Origin: Euzebya tangerina | Lineage (GTDB): Bacteria; Actinomycetota; Nitriliruptoria; Euzebyales; Euzebyaceae | Reading direction: 5' to 3' | Assembly: GCF_003074135.1 (NCBI RefSeq) | Contig: NZ_PPDK01000001.1 | Coordinates: 992,001-1,056,000, forward strand | DNA length: 64,000 nucleotides | Part shown: piece after piece, positions 1 through 8,352 of the stretch | Layout: every line of letters starts with the position of its first letter | How positions within the stretch are numbered: position 1 is the stretch's first letter | Notes under the pieces: generated by a model | Told to the model about the DNA's origin: nothing | The model's database searches: none | The model's input: the letters and a program-made list of their open reading frames with translations, nothing else | Translations under genes and position numbers: made by a program

Positions 1-767
1 TCACTGACCTCGGGGTGGTCGAGGACCTGGAACGCCGCGACGGCAGCCGTATCGGATACCAACAGGTAGTTGGCGTGACGGACCTGCTTGGGATAGTGGG
101 AGGTGCGGGTGTCGGCCGTCCCGACCAGATCGGTCAGGCCGATCTCGGCCAGCACGTCGAAGGTCTCGCTGTCCGGCAGCAGGTTGAAGTCGCCTACGAC
201 CACGATCAGGTCGTCGGGCTCCTGGGCCCACACGATCAGGTCGCGCAGCGCCTTGGCCTGTGCACGTCGGGCGGCCGTGTCGCCCTTGCCCTCGGCATCT
301 CGCACGCCGTGCAGATGGGCGATGAGGACCCCTCGGTGGGCATCCCGGTCGATGACTCGGACGGTTTGGGCCAGGCGCGGGCGGTGCGACGCTGGCCAGG
401 TGTCGCGGTGGTCGGTGAAGGCCCCGGTGATCGGCGCGGTGGCCTGACCGACGACCGGCAGGCGGTCGGCGATGAACAGGGCCAGACCGAAGTCCTGACG
501 GTGGATGATCCCGTCCCGGTCGACGGGGCCGGCGTCGTGTGCCACGAAGGACGCCTGGTGGTCGGGCAGCAGGCCACGGATGTCGCCGAACAGGTCGGCG
601 CGCTGGGACTGCGCGTGCTCGCCGTCGTCGTAGGCGACCCAGCCGTCCAGTCCGGGACTCCGCGTGACTTCCTGCACACAGAGCACGTCAGCCCCGCAGG
701 TGGGAAGCCAGGCGGCCAGCGGTTCGAAGAGGGTCCCGCACCAGGCGTTGAGCGAGACGATGCGCAT
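1..767 (-). CDS. Endonuclease/exonuclease/phosphatase (EEP) family protein, C-terminus beyond window
   Basis: The reading frame opens at ATG (767) with MRIVSLNAW and stays open to the window edge, giving about 255 residues; the C-terminal end lies outside. EEP-superfamily landmarks are visible: an N-terminal LNAW strand, LCVQEV (metal-binding Glu) near residue 37, IAHLHG in the middle and VVVGDFNLLPDSE late in the fragment. The family hydrolyses phosphodiester or phosphomonoester bonds (AP endonucleases, sphingomyelinases, inositol phosphatases), and the substrate cannot be told here. No signal peptide is seen, so it is probably cytosolic. The family call is fairly sure; the exact role is unknown. 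Confidence 0.8.
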   Translation of the reverse strand, partial: MRIVSLNAWCGTLFEPLAAWLPTCGADVLCVQEVTRSPGLDGWVAYDDGEHAQSQRADLFGDIRGLLPDHQASFVAHDAGPVDRDGIIHRQDFGLALFIADRLPVVGQATAPITGAFTDHRDTWPASHRPRLAQTVRVIDRDAHRGVLIAHLHGVRDAEGKGDTAARRAQAKALRDLIVWAQEPDDLIVVVGDFNLLPDSETFDVLAEIGLTDLVGTADTRTSHYPKQVRHANYLLVSDTAAVAAFQVLDHPEVS

Positions 768-868
768 GAGAGACACCGTATCGGCGACCGACCTCGTCGT
801 TGCGAGTTATGTCCTCGTGAGCGGGATCGTTGTGGCCTGGTCGAAGCCCGTGCGTCCTGCTGCTCTGC

Positions 869-1852
869 TCAGCGGCCCCCCGCCTGACGGTGATCGAGGT
901 AGGACACGGCGAGGACGTGTGGGAACGTGACGGCTGCCGTGACCTGGAGCGCCAGCGCCGCGAGGTCGACCGGTGACCAGGATGGGGCAACACGTAGCGC
1001 CAATCCGAGCGCCCCGACTGCGATCAGCGTCGGAGGGATGGCATCCCGGACGAATCGCCGGAACGAGGCCGCGGCTCCGTGTTCCAGCCACACAATCCGG
1101 TACGGGGGCTCCTCGGTCAGCATGCGTGCGATGTGACGGGGCGCGTGCCACAGACCGAAGTAGACGGCGAAGGCCCAGACCGGCGGAGCCACGACGAAGA
1201 GTGCGCCGACCAGCAGCAGGTCCACGACGGCGTGGTAGCGCCGCGCCATCGACTCGACGACCACTGCCGCCGCCAGAACGACTGTCGTGCTCCAACCGAC
1301 CGTCGCCACGACCGGTGGTTGCAGCAGGAAGACTAAATCCGGACTGAGTTCCGCAGCCAGCGGTCGCAGTTCGGAGGCCCCGAAGACCATGAGGCCAGCA
1401 ATGGGGATCAGACCCGCCGCGGCGCCATGCAGCCGGGACGGGCGTCGTCGGCCCGCAGAGAGAGAGACCCTGTCAGCAGTCCCGAAGTGCCAAGCCGAGA
1501 TGAGCAGGAAGGCGGGCCAGACGATGCCGGGGAAGAGGCCCGCGGCGACAAAGACCCCGATGGCCAGGAGGGCGTAGCAGAGCGTGCCGACGCCGATGCC
1601 CAGCCACCCGCCAATTCTGCGGGCTAGCAGGACGTGGTCGACGGCCCCGTGCGGGAGCCCCGCGATGAGCGCGACTGAGAGAGGTAGGAGGGACATGCCA
1701 CCAAGCCAGCCAGCAGCGGCAAACACAATGGCAGCGGCCAGGAGCAGCCGGGTCCAGCGCTGCGTCACTGATTCGCCGGTCCAAGGCAAAGCCGGACCTC
1801 CCCCTGCCACAGTGGGCTGCAGGGGGGAGGTGGTTTGGGAGCTCGTCCGCAC
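869..1852 (-). CDS. blh: Brp/Blh-family beta-carotene 15,15'-dioxygenase
   Basis: This is an integral membrane enzyme that cleaves beta-carotene into two retinal molecules, the chromophore of the rhodopsin encoded 16 bp upstream. The 327-residue product has about eight hydrophobic segments and the conserved His motifs of the family: GLPHGAVDH near residue 66, AWHFG near 120, FGLWHAPRH near 233 and FPHVLAVSYLDHR close to the C-terminus. The annotated start is a GTG without a good ribosome-binding site, so a start slightly further in is possible. Tight coupling to the rhodopsin gene indicates one transcript. No carotenoid biosynthesis gene is visible in the window, so beta-carotene must come from elsewhere in the genome. 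Confidence 0.93.
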   Translation of the reverse strand: MRTSSQTTSPLQPTVAGGGPALPWTGESVTQRWTRLLLAAAIVFAAAGWLGGMSLLPLSVALIAGLPHGAVDHVLLARRIGGWLGIGVGTLCYALLAIGVFVAAGLFPGIVWPAFLLISAWHFGTADRVSLSAGRRRPSRLHGAAAGLIPIAGLMVFGASELRPLAAELSPDLVFLLQPPVVATVGWSTTVVLAAAVVVESMARRYHAVVDLLLVGALFVVAPPVWAFAVYFGLWHAPRHIARMLTEEPPYRIVWLEHGAAASFRRFVRDAIPPTLIAVGALGLALRVAPSWSPVDLAALALQVTAAVTFPHVLAVSYLDHRQAGGR

Positions 1853-1868
1853 GAGGACCGTGGTGCGC

Positions 1869-2678
1869 CTAGGGAGCCGTCACACGGACAGACTCTCCGT
1901 CGGTCAAGTCGACCTCGCCCGCTTCGATCAACTCGGCGGTCTTGACCAACGCGATCTGCGCGATGAGCACACCGAACAGCGCCTTGGCGAGTATGTCGGC
2001 CAGGGCATAGCCGACCTCGCGTCCGACGAGGAGGCTAGCGGATGCCTCGGATGCGAAGACAGGGAGCAGATAGGCGATCGGATAGACGCCCCAGGTGCCG
2101 AGCAAGAGCAGGCGGAGGTTGCGGAACTTCACCCTGACCGCGTCGGACTGGCGTGACAGTGCCGAACCCATCTCGGTCCACAACACGTAGAGCATGTACA
2201 GGAAGGGAATGGTTGACAGCGTTCCCCACACCAGGCGCGGGCCAGTCGTCTCGGCGATCTCACCCGGGTACCCCAGCGCAATCATGAGGGCAGCGGCGGG
2301 CACCAACTTGATCAGCAGTGAGCGCTTCTCGGCCTTGGCGAGCGCCAGTACGGCAATCGTCTCGATGACCAGGAGCGGAACGGTCAAGAACCAGTCGACG
2401 TAGCGGTAGGCGTTGTTGAAGGAATCGCCGGTTGGCTCGGCGACGTCGCCGCTGACGGCGAAGGCACCCTGGAAGGAGCCGTAGATGCGCCAGTAGTGGT
2501 AACCGGCAATGGCAAGCACAACCGCTGAGACCAGCAGAGCCGGTTGGAAGCGCCGCGCGACCTGGCTTCGCATGCCGAGGAGGTAGATGAACCCGCCGAG
2601 GAAGGCGGCGATCGTCATCGAGAACAGGTTGAGGACCAATTCGTACTGGCCCACGGTTAATGTGACATCTTCAAGCAC
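1869..2678 (-). CDS. Xanthorhodopsin-like light-driven proton pump
   Basis: Seven-helix microbial rhodopsin of 269 residues. Helix C reads RYVDWFLTVPLLVIE, giving D95 (proton acceptor), T99 and E106 (proton donor): the DTE signature of outward proton pumps. Helix G has ADILAKALFG with D228 and the retinal Schiff-base lysine K232. H61 in GYHYWRI matches the counter-ion-linked histidine. L103, at the proteorhodopsin-105 position, predicts green absorption. G152 in VWGTLSTIPF matches the glycine that opens the carotenoid-binding fenestration in xanthorhodopsin. GTG at 2678 is preferred because AAGGAG lies 8 bases before it and the N-terminus MLEDVTLTVGQY then matches xanthorhodopsin; GTG at 2687 would sit on the ribosome-binding site. 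It is followed directly by blh. Confidence 0.95.
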   Translation of the reverse strand: MLEDVTLTVGQYELVLNLFSMTIAAFLGGFIYLLGMRSQVARRFQPALLVSAVVLAIAGYHYWRIYGSFQGAFAVSGDVAEPTGDSFNNAYRYVDWFLTVPLLVIETIAVLALAKAEKRSLLIKLVPAAALMIALGYPGEIAETTGPRLVWGTLSTIPFLYMLYVLWTEMGSALSRQSDAVRVKFRNLRLLLLGTWGVYPIAYLLPVFASEASASLLVGREVGYALADILAKALFGVLIAQIALVKTAELIEAGEVDLTDGESVRVTAP

Positions 2679-2710
2679 GACAAACACTCCTTCATTCGGT
2701 GCACAGCAAA

Positions 2711-2724
2711 CAAGGCCGGCCTTG
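2711..2724. promoter_or_regulatory. Perfect 14-bp palindrome upstream of the rhodopsin gene
   Basis: CAAGGCCGGCCTTG is a perfect inverted repeat 33 bases upstream of the rhodopsin start codon, inside the 215-bp gap between the rhodopsin gene and the response regulator gene. It could be an operator or a short hairpin in the leader. GC-rich palindromes of this length occur by chance in such genomes, so this is only a candidate. Confidence 0.35.
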
Positions 2725-2893
2725 AGCCGAATCGGCCTCGCTCACCGATGGGATTGTGTCGATAGGTTCGCCAGATCGATGTCCCCCAACCCGCGGATTC
2801 GATCCCACTCTGCTCCCGTCGATGCCAATAGGACTGCGTCTGTGCGCGACTCGGCGGCCCGGGAGACAATCTATGGACGGTCGAGCTGTGGAT

Positions 2894-3553
2894 TCACCGT
2901 GCCGGCACACGCCCCGTCTCGTAGGCCCACATCGCGATCTCCACCCGATTGCGGGCCCCCAGCTTCGACATCAGGTTCGCCAGGTGGGTCTTGGTGGTGC
3001 TCATCGAGATGTGCAGTCGGTCGGCGATCTCGGCATTGGTCAGGCCCTGCGCCACGGTGAGGATGACCTCCTCCTCCCGCTCGGTCAGCGGGTCCAGTGG
3101 CTGGCGCGGATCGGCCGGAGTTGATGCGTCGGCGAAGGCCTCCAGCAGTCGCACGGCGACGCTGGGCGCGATCAGCGCATCACCTCGCGCGGCGGCGTGG
3201 ACGGCCTGCACCAGCAGATCGGGGCCGGCGTCCTTCAGCAGGAATCCCCGGGCCCCGAGGCGCAGCGCATCGTGGACGTGCTGGTCGGTGTCGAACGTGG
3301 TGATGACCACGACGGCCATCGGATCGACGACATCGGGTCCTGCCAGGATTCGAGTGGCCTCGAGCCCATCCAGGCGCGGCATCCGGATGTCGAACAAGCA
3401 CACGTCTGGGCGCAGCCGGCGAGCCTCGGCCACCGCCTCACGCCCGTCGCCGGCCTGACCGACCACCTCGATGTCGGCTTGAGCGTCCAGGATCATCGCA
3501 AGGCCGGTCCGGATCAGGTCCTGGTCGTCGGCGATCAGGACTCGAACCGTCAC
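2894..3553 (-). CDS. NarL/LuxR-family response regulator
   Basis: Cytoplasmic DNA-binding response regulator of 219 residues. The receiver domain (about 1-120) has the acidic pair DD at 9-10, the phospho-acceptor D55 in FDIRMP, T85/T86 in the ITT strand and K107 in LLKDAG. The C-terminal LuxR-type helix-turn-helix (about 150-212) contains LTEREEEVILTVAQGLTNAE and the recognition region STTKTHLANLMSKL. Its start overlaps the stop of the histidine kinase gene in an ATGA, so the two are translated together and form a pair. Likely targets are the divergent MmpL exporter gene or its own promoter (inference). The rhodopsin operon lies downstream on the same strand after 215 bp, probably with its own promoter. 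Confidence 0.95.
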   Translation of the reverse strand: MTVRVLIADDQDLIRTGLAMILDAQADIEVVGQAGDGREAVAEARRLRPDVCLFDIRMPRLDGLEATRILAGPDVVDPMAVVVITTFDTDQHVHDALRLGARGFLLKDAGPDLLVQAVHAAARGDALIAPSVAVRLLEAFADASTPADPRQPLDPLTEREEEVILTVAQGLTNAEIADRLHISMSTTKTHLANLMSKLGARNRVEIAMWAYETGRVPAR

Positions 3554-4791
3554 GGCGCCATCCCGCGCCCCAGCGGCAGCGTCGCCCGAACGCGCCAGCC
3601 TGAGGGACCCGATCCGGCGTGGAAGGTCCCGCCGAGGACCGAGGCCCGCTCTGCCATCCCGATCAGGCCGTAGCTCAACTCACCCCGACCGGCGCGGTCC
3701 GTCGGCCGGCCTGCCAGGACGGGCGCCCGCTGTGCAGCTGCCCGGCCGTCGTCGACCACGTCGATCTGGACCTGCTGCCGTCCGATCCGCACCGCCACAT
3801 GGATCGATGTGGCGTCCACCGCGTGCCGCCGCGCGTTGGTGATGGACTCCTGGACGATCCGGTAGATCGCGCTGCCGGTCGACTCAGGCACCGGCTCCGT
3901 CGGGCCGGTCACCTGGATGATCACGGGCGGGCCGTGGCCCACCGGGCGTCCCAGGCCCTCGAGGTCGGCCAGACCCGGCGTCGGGCTCCGCTGGGCCGGC
4001 ACCTGCTGCGGCGTCCCCGCTGCAGCAGTCGGGTCCTGGCCACCTCCGAAGGCGTGGGTGTCGTCGGTCCGCAACGATCCGACGAGGCTGCGCATGGCTC
4101 CGAGGGTCCGCGACGCCGCCTCCTCGATCCGCTCGAGCGCACCGACGGCCGCCTCCGGATCTGTCGCTGCAACCGTCTTGCCAGCCTGAGCGGTCACCGC
4201 GATCGCGGACACGTGATGAGCAACCGTGTCGTGCAACTCACGCGCGATCCGCTCGCGCTCGAGGGATCTGGCCGACGCCAGCGCCGCCCGCCGCGATCGG
4301 TCCTGCAGCCGGACGAGCCATCCGGTCTCGACGATGGCGCCGAGGGCGACGATGCCGCCGACCATGTCGCCCACGGACGAGCCCTCGGCGAGCGAACTGA
4401 CGCCCCACGAGTACAGCAGCACACCCAGACCGACGGCGGCATCCCGGCCCGAAGCCCACCGCGACAGTGCGTAGGCAACCGTGATCAGCGGAAAGGCCGA
4501 GTACATCGAGGCCGGCCCGCCGGTCACCAGCGCAACGACCGCCATCACCGTCGTGACCACGCCGAACGCGTACACGACGGCTGCCAATGGTTGGGATCGC
4601 CTGACCAGCAGCGGCCAGACCAACGTGAGGGTGACCACCACCGTGAGCGGTCGCAACGAGAGGTCTTGACGAAGCGCGCCTTCCACGAGCGTGCCGAGGA
4701 CCAGCACCGCGACCAGGACCCAGTCACGCCAGACACGAACGGGCGCGCCGGGTGCCCGAGGCTCGGCCAGCGCGGCAGCAAGGCGGGACAT
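3550..4791 (-). CDS. Two-component sensor histidine kinase, HisKA_3 type
   Basis: Membrane sensor kinase of 413 residues from the chosen ATG (MSRLAAALAE). About six hydrophobic segments between residues 24 and 160 form the membrane sensor part. The dimerisation/phospho-acceptor helix has RERIARELHDTVAHHV with H187 as predicted phosphorylation site. The ATPase domain shows the N-box IVQESITNARRHA, DVVDDG and SYGLIGMAERASVLGG. This architecture is typical of NarL-type actinobacterial kinases that sense cell-envelope stress. A longer reading frame to 4980 exists, but its N-terminal part lacks family features. The kinase is divergent from the MmpL gene, with 213 bp between the starts, which suggests regulation of that exporter. 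Confidence 0.92.
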   Translation of the reverse strand: MSRLAAALAEPRAPGAPVRVWRDWVLVAVLVLGTLVEGALRQDLSLRPLTVVVTLTLVWPLLVRRSQPLAAVVYAFGVVTTVMAVVALVTGGPASMYSAFPLITVAYALSRWASGRDAAVGLGVLLYSWGVSSLAEGSSVGDMVGGIVALGAIVETGWLVRLQDRSRRAALASARSLERERIARELHDTVAHHVSAIAVTAQAGKTVAATDPEAAVGALERIEEAASRTLGAMRSLVGSLRTDDTHAFGGGQDPTAAAGTPQQVPAQRSPTPGLADLEGLGRPVGHGPPVIIQVTGPTEPVPESTGSAIYRIVQESITNARRHAVDATSIHVAVRIGRQQVQIDVVDDGRAAAQRAPVLAGRPTDRAGRGELSYGLIGMAERASVLGGTFHAGSGPSGWRVRATLPLGRGMAP

Positions 4792-5004
4792 GAACGCAGC
4801 GTACGGACTCCGAGGCGGCTGCGGATCAGCCAGAAGGACGATCTGATGACCGTCACTCCGGCCGAGGTGATTGGGGCCGATCGACGGAGGTGATCGGTGC
4901 CGCCATGGACCACCGTCGATGACACCCAGCTCGCCGCTTGCGGCCCCGAGTTGGTCAGAACGCGTGGACACCCGGTGCACGCGACACCCGACAGGAGTTT
5001 CGTC

Positions 5005-7185
5005 ATGCGTGTGCTCACCCGAATTGGCCGGTTCTCGGCCTCCCGGCCATGGACCGTGATCGGCATCTGGTTGGTGCTCGCCACCGGCGTCGTGGGTGCC
5101 TCAGCGACCGTTGGAGCAGAACTCGAGGACACCATCGAGGTGCCCGGCGTGGACTCCCAAGCGGCGCTGGATCTTCTGGAGGAGACCGGTGCGACGCAAG
5201 CCGGCGTCACCGCGCAGGTCGTGGTGGCTGCACCGAACGGGTCCACCATCACCGACGCCGCCAGCCAACAGGAGGTGCAGCGGGTCACGACCGCCGTTGA
5301 GGACCTGGACCACGTCGTCGGAACCACGGTCACCATCGCCCCGGCGGGAACGGTCGCGCTGGTCGGCGTGCAGTACGACACGATGGACGCACTGGACGTC
5401 TCCGACCTCACCGCCCTCGAAGCTCTCGTGGAGGCACAGGACGCGATGGGTCGGGTGCAGGTCGAAGCCGGCGGCGAGCTCTTCTTCGCCTTCGACGAGG
5501 GCGAGACCGGCACCGCAGAACTCATCGGTCTCGGTGCCGCCGTGGTCATCCTGCTGCTCGCGTTCGGGTCGGTCATCGCGATGGGGCTGCCGATCGGGAT
5601 GGCCGTCTTCGGGCTGGCACTCGGCGTCAGCCTCATGTCGCTGCTGGCCCTGGTCATCGACGTGCCCTCCTTCGCCCCGCAGATGGCCACGATGATCGGA
5701 CTGGGCGTCGGGATCGACTACGCCCTGTTCCTGGTCACCCGACACCGCGAGCACCTGACGGCCGGCATGTCGGTGGTCGAGGCTGCTTCGAGGGCAGTCG
5801 GCACCGCCGGGCAGGCCGTGGTCTTCGCGGGCGGAACGGTCGTCATCGCGATCCTCGGGCTGGCGGTGGCCGGGCTGCCATTCATGACGGCGGCGGCGAT
5901 CGCCACGTCGGTGATCGTCGGGATCATGGTGCTCGCGTCGGTCACGCTGCTCCCGGCCTTCCTCGGTCTGGCGGGCCACCGCATCGATCGGCTCGCCATC
6001 CATCGCCGCGGCGCGGCCCCCCGTGGCGCGTCGGCCGGGTGGGAGCGGTGGGGGCGGCACGTCGCCCGACGTCGCTGGACCTACGCGATCGGTGCCAGCG
6101 TGCTGCTCGTTGCCATGGCTGCCCCGCTGCTGGGACTGCGGCTGGGCTTCCCGGACGACGGGACCGCCGCCCCGGACTCGACTCGCCGACAGGCCTACGA
6201 CCTGATCGCCGAGGGCTTCGGCCCGGGCTTCAACGGGCCGCTGCTCGTGGCGATGGACACGGCCGGGGACGACGGCGTGGTGGCGGCCGTGGCAGCTGCC
6301 GTCGCGGCTGACCGTGGGGTCTCGGCGGTGGCGCCGGCCACGATGGATGAGGCGTCCGGAGTCGCGGTCCTGACCGCCATACCGAGCACCGCCCCACAGG
6401 ACGAGGCAACGGTCGAGACCATCCAGCGGCTCCGGGCCGAGGTCTTCCCCGACATCGTGGCGGGGACCGAGGCCACCATCCACCTCGGTGGGTCAACCGC
6501 CAGCTTCGTCGACATGGGCAGCCGGGTCGGGGACCGGCTGCCGGCCTTCGTCGCCGCTGTCGTCGGGCTGTCCCTGGTGGTCCTCGTTGCCGTGTTCCGC
6601 TCGATCTGGGTGGCGGTCAAGGCTGCGGTGCTGAACCTGCTGAGCATCGGCGCGGCCTATGGCGTCCTGGTGGCCGTGTTCCAGTGGGGCTGGGGCCTGG
6701 AGTTGCTGGGCCTCGAGTCCACCGTCCCGATCGTCGCGTTCATCCCGATGTTCATGTTCGCGGTGCTCTTCGGCCTGTCGATGGACTACGAGGTGTTCCT
6801 GCTCTCCCGCGTCCGGGAGGAGTACGTGGTGTCCGGGGACAACGACACCGCCGTGATCCGCGGCCTCGCGGGGACCGCGCGGGTGATCACCTCGGCGGCC
6901 CTGATCATGGTGGCCGTGTTCGGCGGCTTTGTGCTGGGGAACGACCCCATCATCAAGATGCTCGGCCTGGGCCTGGCCACGGCCATCGCCGTCGACGCAA
7001 CGATCGTCCGGGTCGTCCTCGTGCCGGCCACGATGAGTCTGATGGGCGACCGGAACTGGTGGCTGCCCGCCTGGCTGGATCGATTGCTCCCGCACATCGA
7101 CCTGGACGGCGGGTCGACGACGATGCCGGACCTGAGTGAGCCGACGGCCGATGAGGAGGATCCGCAGCCGGCCACGGTGGGCTGA
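5005..7185 (+). CDS. MmpL/HAE2-type RND transporter
   Basis: Inner-membrane proton-driven exporter of 726 residues. ATG 5005 is preferred because ACAGGAG lies 8 bases before it and MRVLTRIGRFSASRPW matches the usual N-terminus of the family. Two repeats each hold one membrane helix, a large external domain and five further helices. The proton-relay motifs are present in both halves: GLGVGIDYALFLVTRHREHL near residue 235 and FGLSMDYEVFLLSRVREEYV near 590. Homologues move lipids, siderophores or drugs across the membrane; the substrate is not predictable. The gene is divergent from a two-component system that probably controls it. The C-terminus is short and polar, unlike MmpL proteins with long cytoplasmic tails. 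Confidence 0.93.
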   Translation: MRVLTRIGRFSASRPWTVIGIWLVLATGVVGASATVGAELEDTIEVPGVDSQAALDLLEETGATQAGVTAQVVVAAPNGSTITDAASQQEVQRVTTAVEDLDHVVGTTVTIAPAGTVALVGVQYDTMDALDVSDLTALEALVEAQDAMGRVQVEAGGELFFAFDEGETGTAELIGLGAAVVILLLAFGSVIAMGLPIGMAVFGLALGVSLMSLLALVIDVPSFAPQMATMIGLGVGIDYALFLVTRHREHLTAGMSVVEAASRAVGTAGQAVVFAGGTVVIAILGLAVAGLPFMTAAAIATSVIVGIMVLASVTLLPAFLGLAGHRIDRLAIHRRGAAPRGASAGWERWGRHVARRRWTYAIGASVLLVAMAAPLLGLRLGFPDDGTAAPDSTRRQAYDLIAEGFGPGFNGPLLVAMDTAGDDGVVAAVAAAVAADRGVSAVAPATMDEASGVAVLTAIPSTAPQDEATVETIQRLRAEVFPDIVAGTEATIHLGGSTASFVDMGSRVGDRLPAFVAAVVGLSLVVLVAVFRSIWVAVKAAVLNLLSIGAAYGVLVAVFQWGWGLELLGLESTVPIVAFIPMFMFAVLFGLSMDYEVFLLSRVREEYVVSGDNDTAVIRGLAGTARVITSAALIMVAVFGGFVLGNDPIIKMLGLGLATAIAVDATIVRVVLVPATMSLMGDRNWWLPAWLDRLLPHIDLDGGSTTMPDLSEPTADEEDPQPATVG

Positions 7186-7217
7186 GGCTGCGACCCGACC
7201 AGGGGAACCGAGGGGTG

Positions 7218-7817
7218 CTACATCCCGAAGTCGTACGCCTCGGACTCCGTGACCCCGCTCTCCCGCACTGGCGCCAGGGCCTTGGTGTACTCGAGCAGGA
7301 TCGGCAGGGCCCACTCGATCCGATCGCGCAGGTAGGCGTCCGCATCGTTGGACTCGTCGACGTCGTCGTTCAGGACGGTCTTGACCTTGCGGATGATGAT
7401 CTGCTCGGGGACGAAGCAGATCCGAGTGTTCTTGGAGACTGCCGAGCGGATCTCGGCCAGCGGGTAGGAGCCGCCGTAGGTTGCCGAGACGCCAACCAGC
7501 ATCGCCGCCTTGTGGGCCATCGTCGTGCCGACGTGGAGGAGCATGTTCTTCAGCCCCGGCGAGGCCATGCCGTGCCACTCGGGCGTCACGATCAGGTAGC
7601 CCTCCGCGGCGGCCAGCCTGGTCTTGACGTCAGAGACGAGCTCCTGCTGCGCCTCGTCGGACCACACCTCGCCCATCATCGCGGACAGGCCCAGGTCGTG
7701 GATGGTCAGCACGTCGACGTCGCAGTCGAGTGCCCGCAGGCGTGCGGTCAGGTACCGCGCAACCTTCTCGGACTGCGAGCCGGGTCGTTGACTGCCGGCA
7801 ATGACGGTGATCTTCAC
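7218..7817 (-). CDS. NADPH-dependent FMN reductase family protein
   Basis: Flavodoxin-like cytosolic reductase of 199 residues. The N-terminal strand and FMN phosphate loop read ITVIAGSQRPGSQSEKVARYL; the second flavin-binding region is LIVTPEWHGMASPGLKNMLLHV, and ATYGGSYPLAEIR corresponds to the third. The length is normal for the family, which uses NAD(P)H to reduce flavins, quinones, azo dyes or metal ions. It stands alone, convergent with the MmpL gene (32 bp between stops). Whether it supplies reduced flavin to the monooxygenase encoded further along the same strand is open, because two unrelated genes lie between. Confidence 0.87.
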   Translation of the reverse strand: MKITVIAGSQRPGSQSEKVARYLTARLRALDCDVDVLTIHDLGLSAMMGEVWSDEAQQELVSDVKTRLAAAEGYLIVTPEWHGMASPGLKNMLLHVGTTMAHKAAMLVGVSATYGGSYPLAEIRSAVSKNTRICFVPEQIIIRKVKTVLNDDVDESNDADAYLRDRIEWALPILLEYTKALAPVRESGVTESEAYDFGM

Positions 7818-7916
7818 GGGGGTGGTCCCTTTGGGGTCGAACGGTCGGACCCTGCACTCATACCCAAGCTCCCGTCGCGCGCCACGGGCCGGGTGACGAT
7901 GACTGCCGTCCGCTGG

Positions 7917-8321
7917 TTACGAGAACTGTGCAACGAGCACCAGCCCTGCTGGCACTGCGGCGCCGGCAAGCACCACGGCACACGTCCGGATCACATTCGT
8001 GCGTCGAGGTCGGGGACGTCCTGAGACCGCGGTGACGATTGCCGGGCCACCCGCGACGAGCAGCGCGACCGCGGCCAGCAGCAGCACGTCGCCGCCGAGG
8101 TCTTCGAAGTCCTGGGTACAGCCGAGGACGACCGCTGGATCGCAGACCTGCTTGAACCGGTTGAACCCGTGGAGCACGACCGCGAAGGCCGCTGTGACGA
8201 GGCTGAGCGTCAACCCGCCGAGGAACAGCGCGCCGTGCGCGAGTCGCTGTCCAACCGTCAGGTCGGGTGGCCGGGTCGGAGTGGTCGTGTGGGACGTCAT
8301 GGAGCCACCGTCCGCGAGCAC
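7917..8321 (-). CDS. Small uncharacterised membrane protein
   Basis: Not recognised as a named family. The 134-residue product (or 127 if translation begins at ATG 8300, MTSHTTTP) has three hydrophobic segments: one near residues 30-50, one near 75-95 and one at the C-terminus. The loop after the first helix carries two cysteines (QVCDPAVVLGCTQ) and may face the outside. The GTG at 8321 has a GGAGG 11 bases upstream, whereas ATG 8300 has only a weak ribosome-binding site, so the start is undecided. It lies between the FMN reductase gene and an uncharacterised gene on the same strand, with gaps of 99 and 31 bp. Confidence 0.6.
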   Translation of the reverse strand: MLADGGSMTSHTTTPTRPPDLTVGQRLAHGALFLGGLTLSLVTAAFAVVLHGFNRFKQVCDPAVVLGCTQDFEDLGGDVLLLAAVALLVAGGPAIVTAVSGRPRPRRTNVIRTCAVVLAGAAVPAGLVLVAQFS

Positions 8322-8352
8322 CCTGGTGGGCGCCTCCGGGATGACCCCCGGA

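Noticed and set aside
2679-2687. Three extra N-terminal codons for the rhodopsin (GTG 2687)
   Set aside because: That start would lie directly on the AAGGAG ribosome-binding site; GTG 2678 has correct spacing and matches xanthorhodopsin.
5101-6483. Open frame antisense to the mmpL gene
   Set aside because: Mirror frame of a well-supported transporter gene with no protein features.
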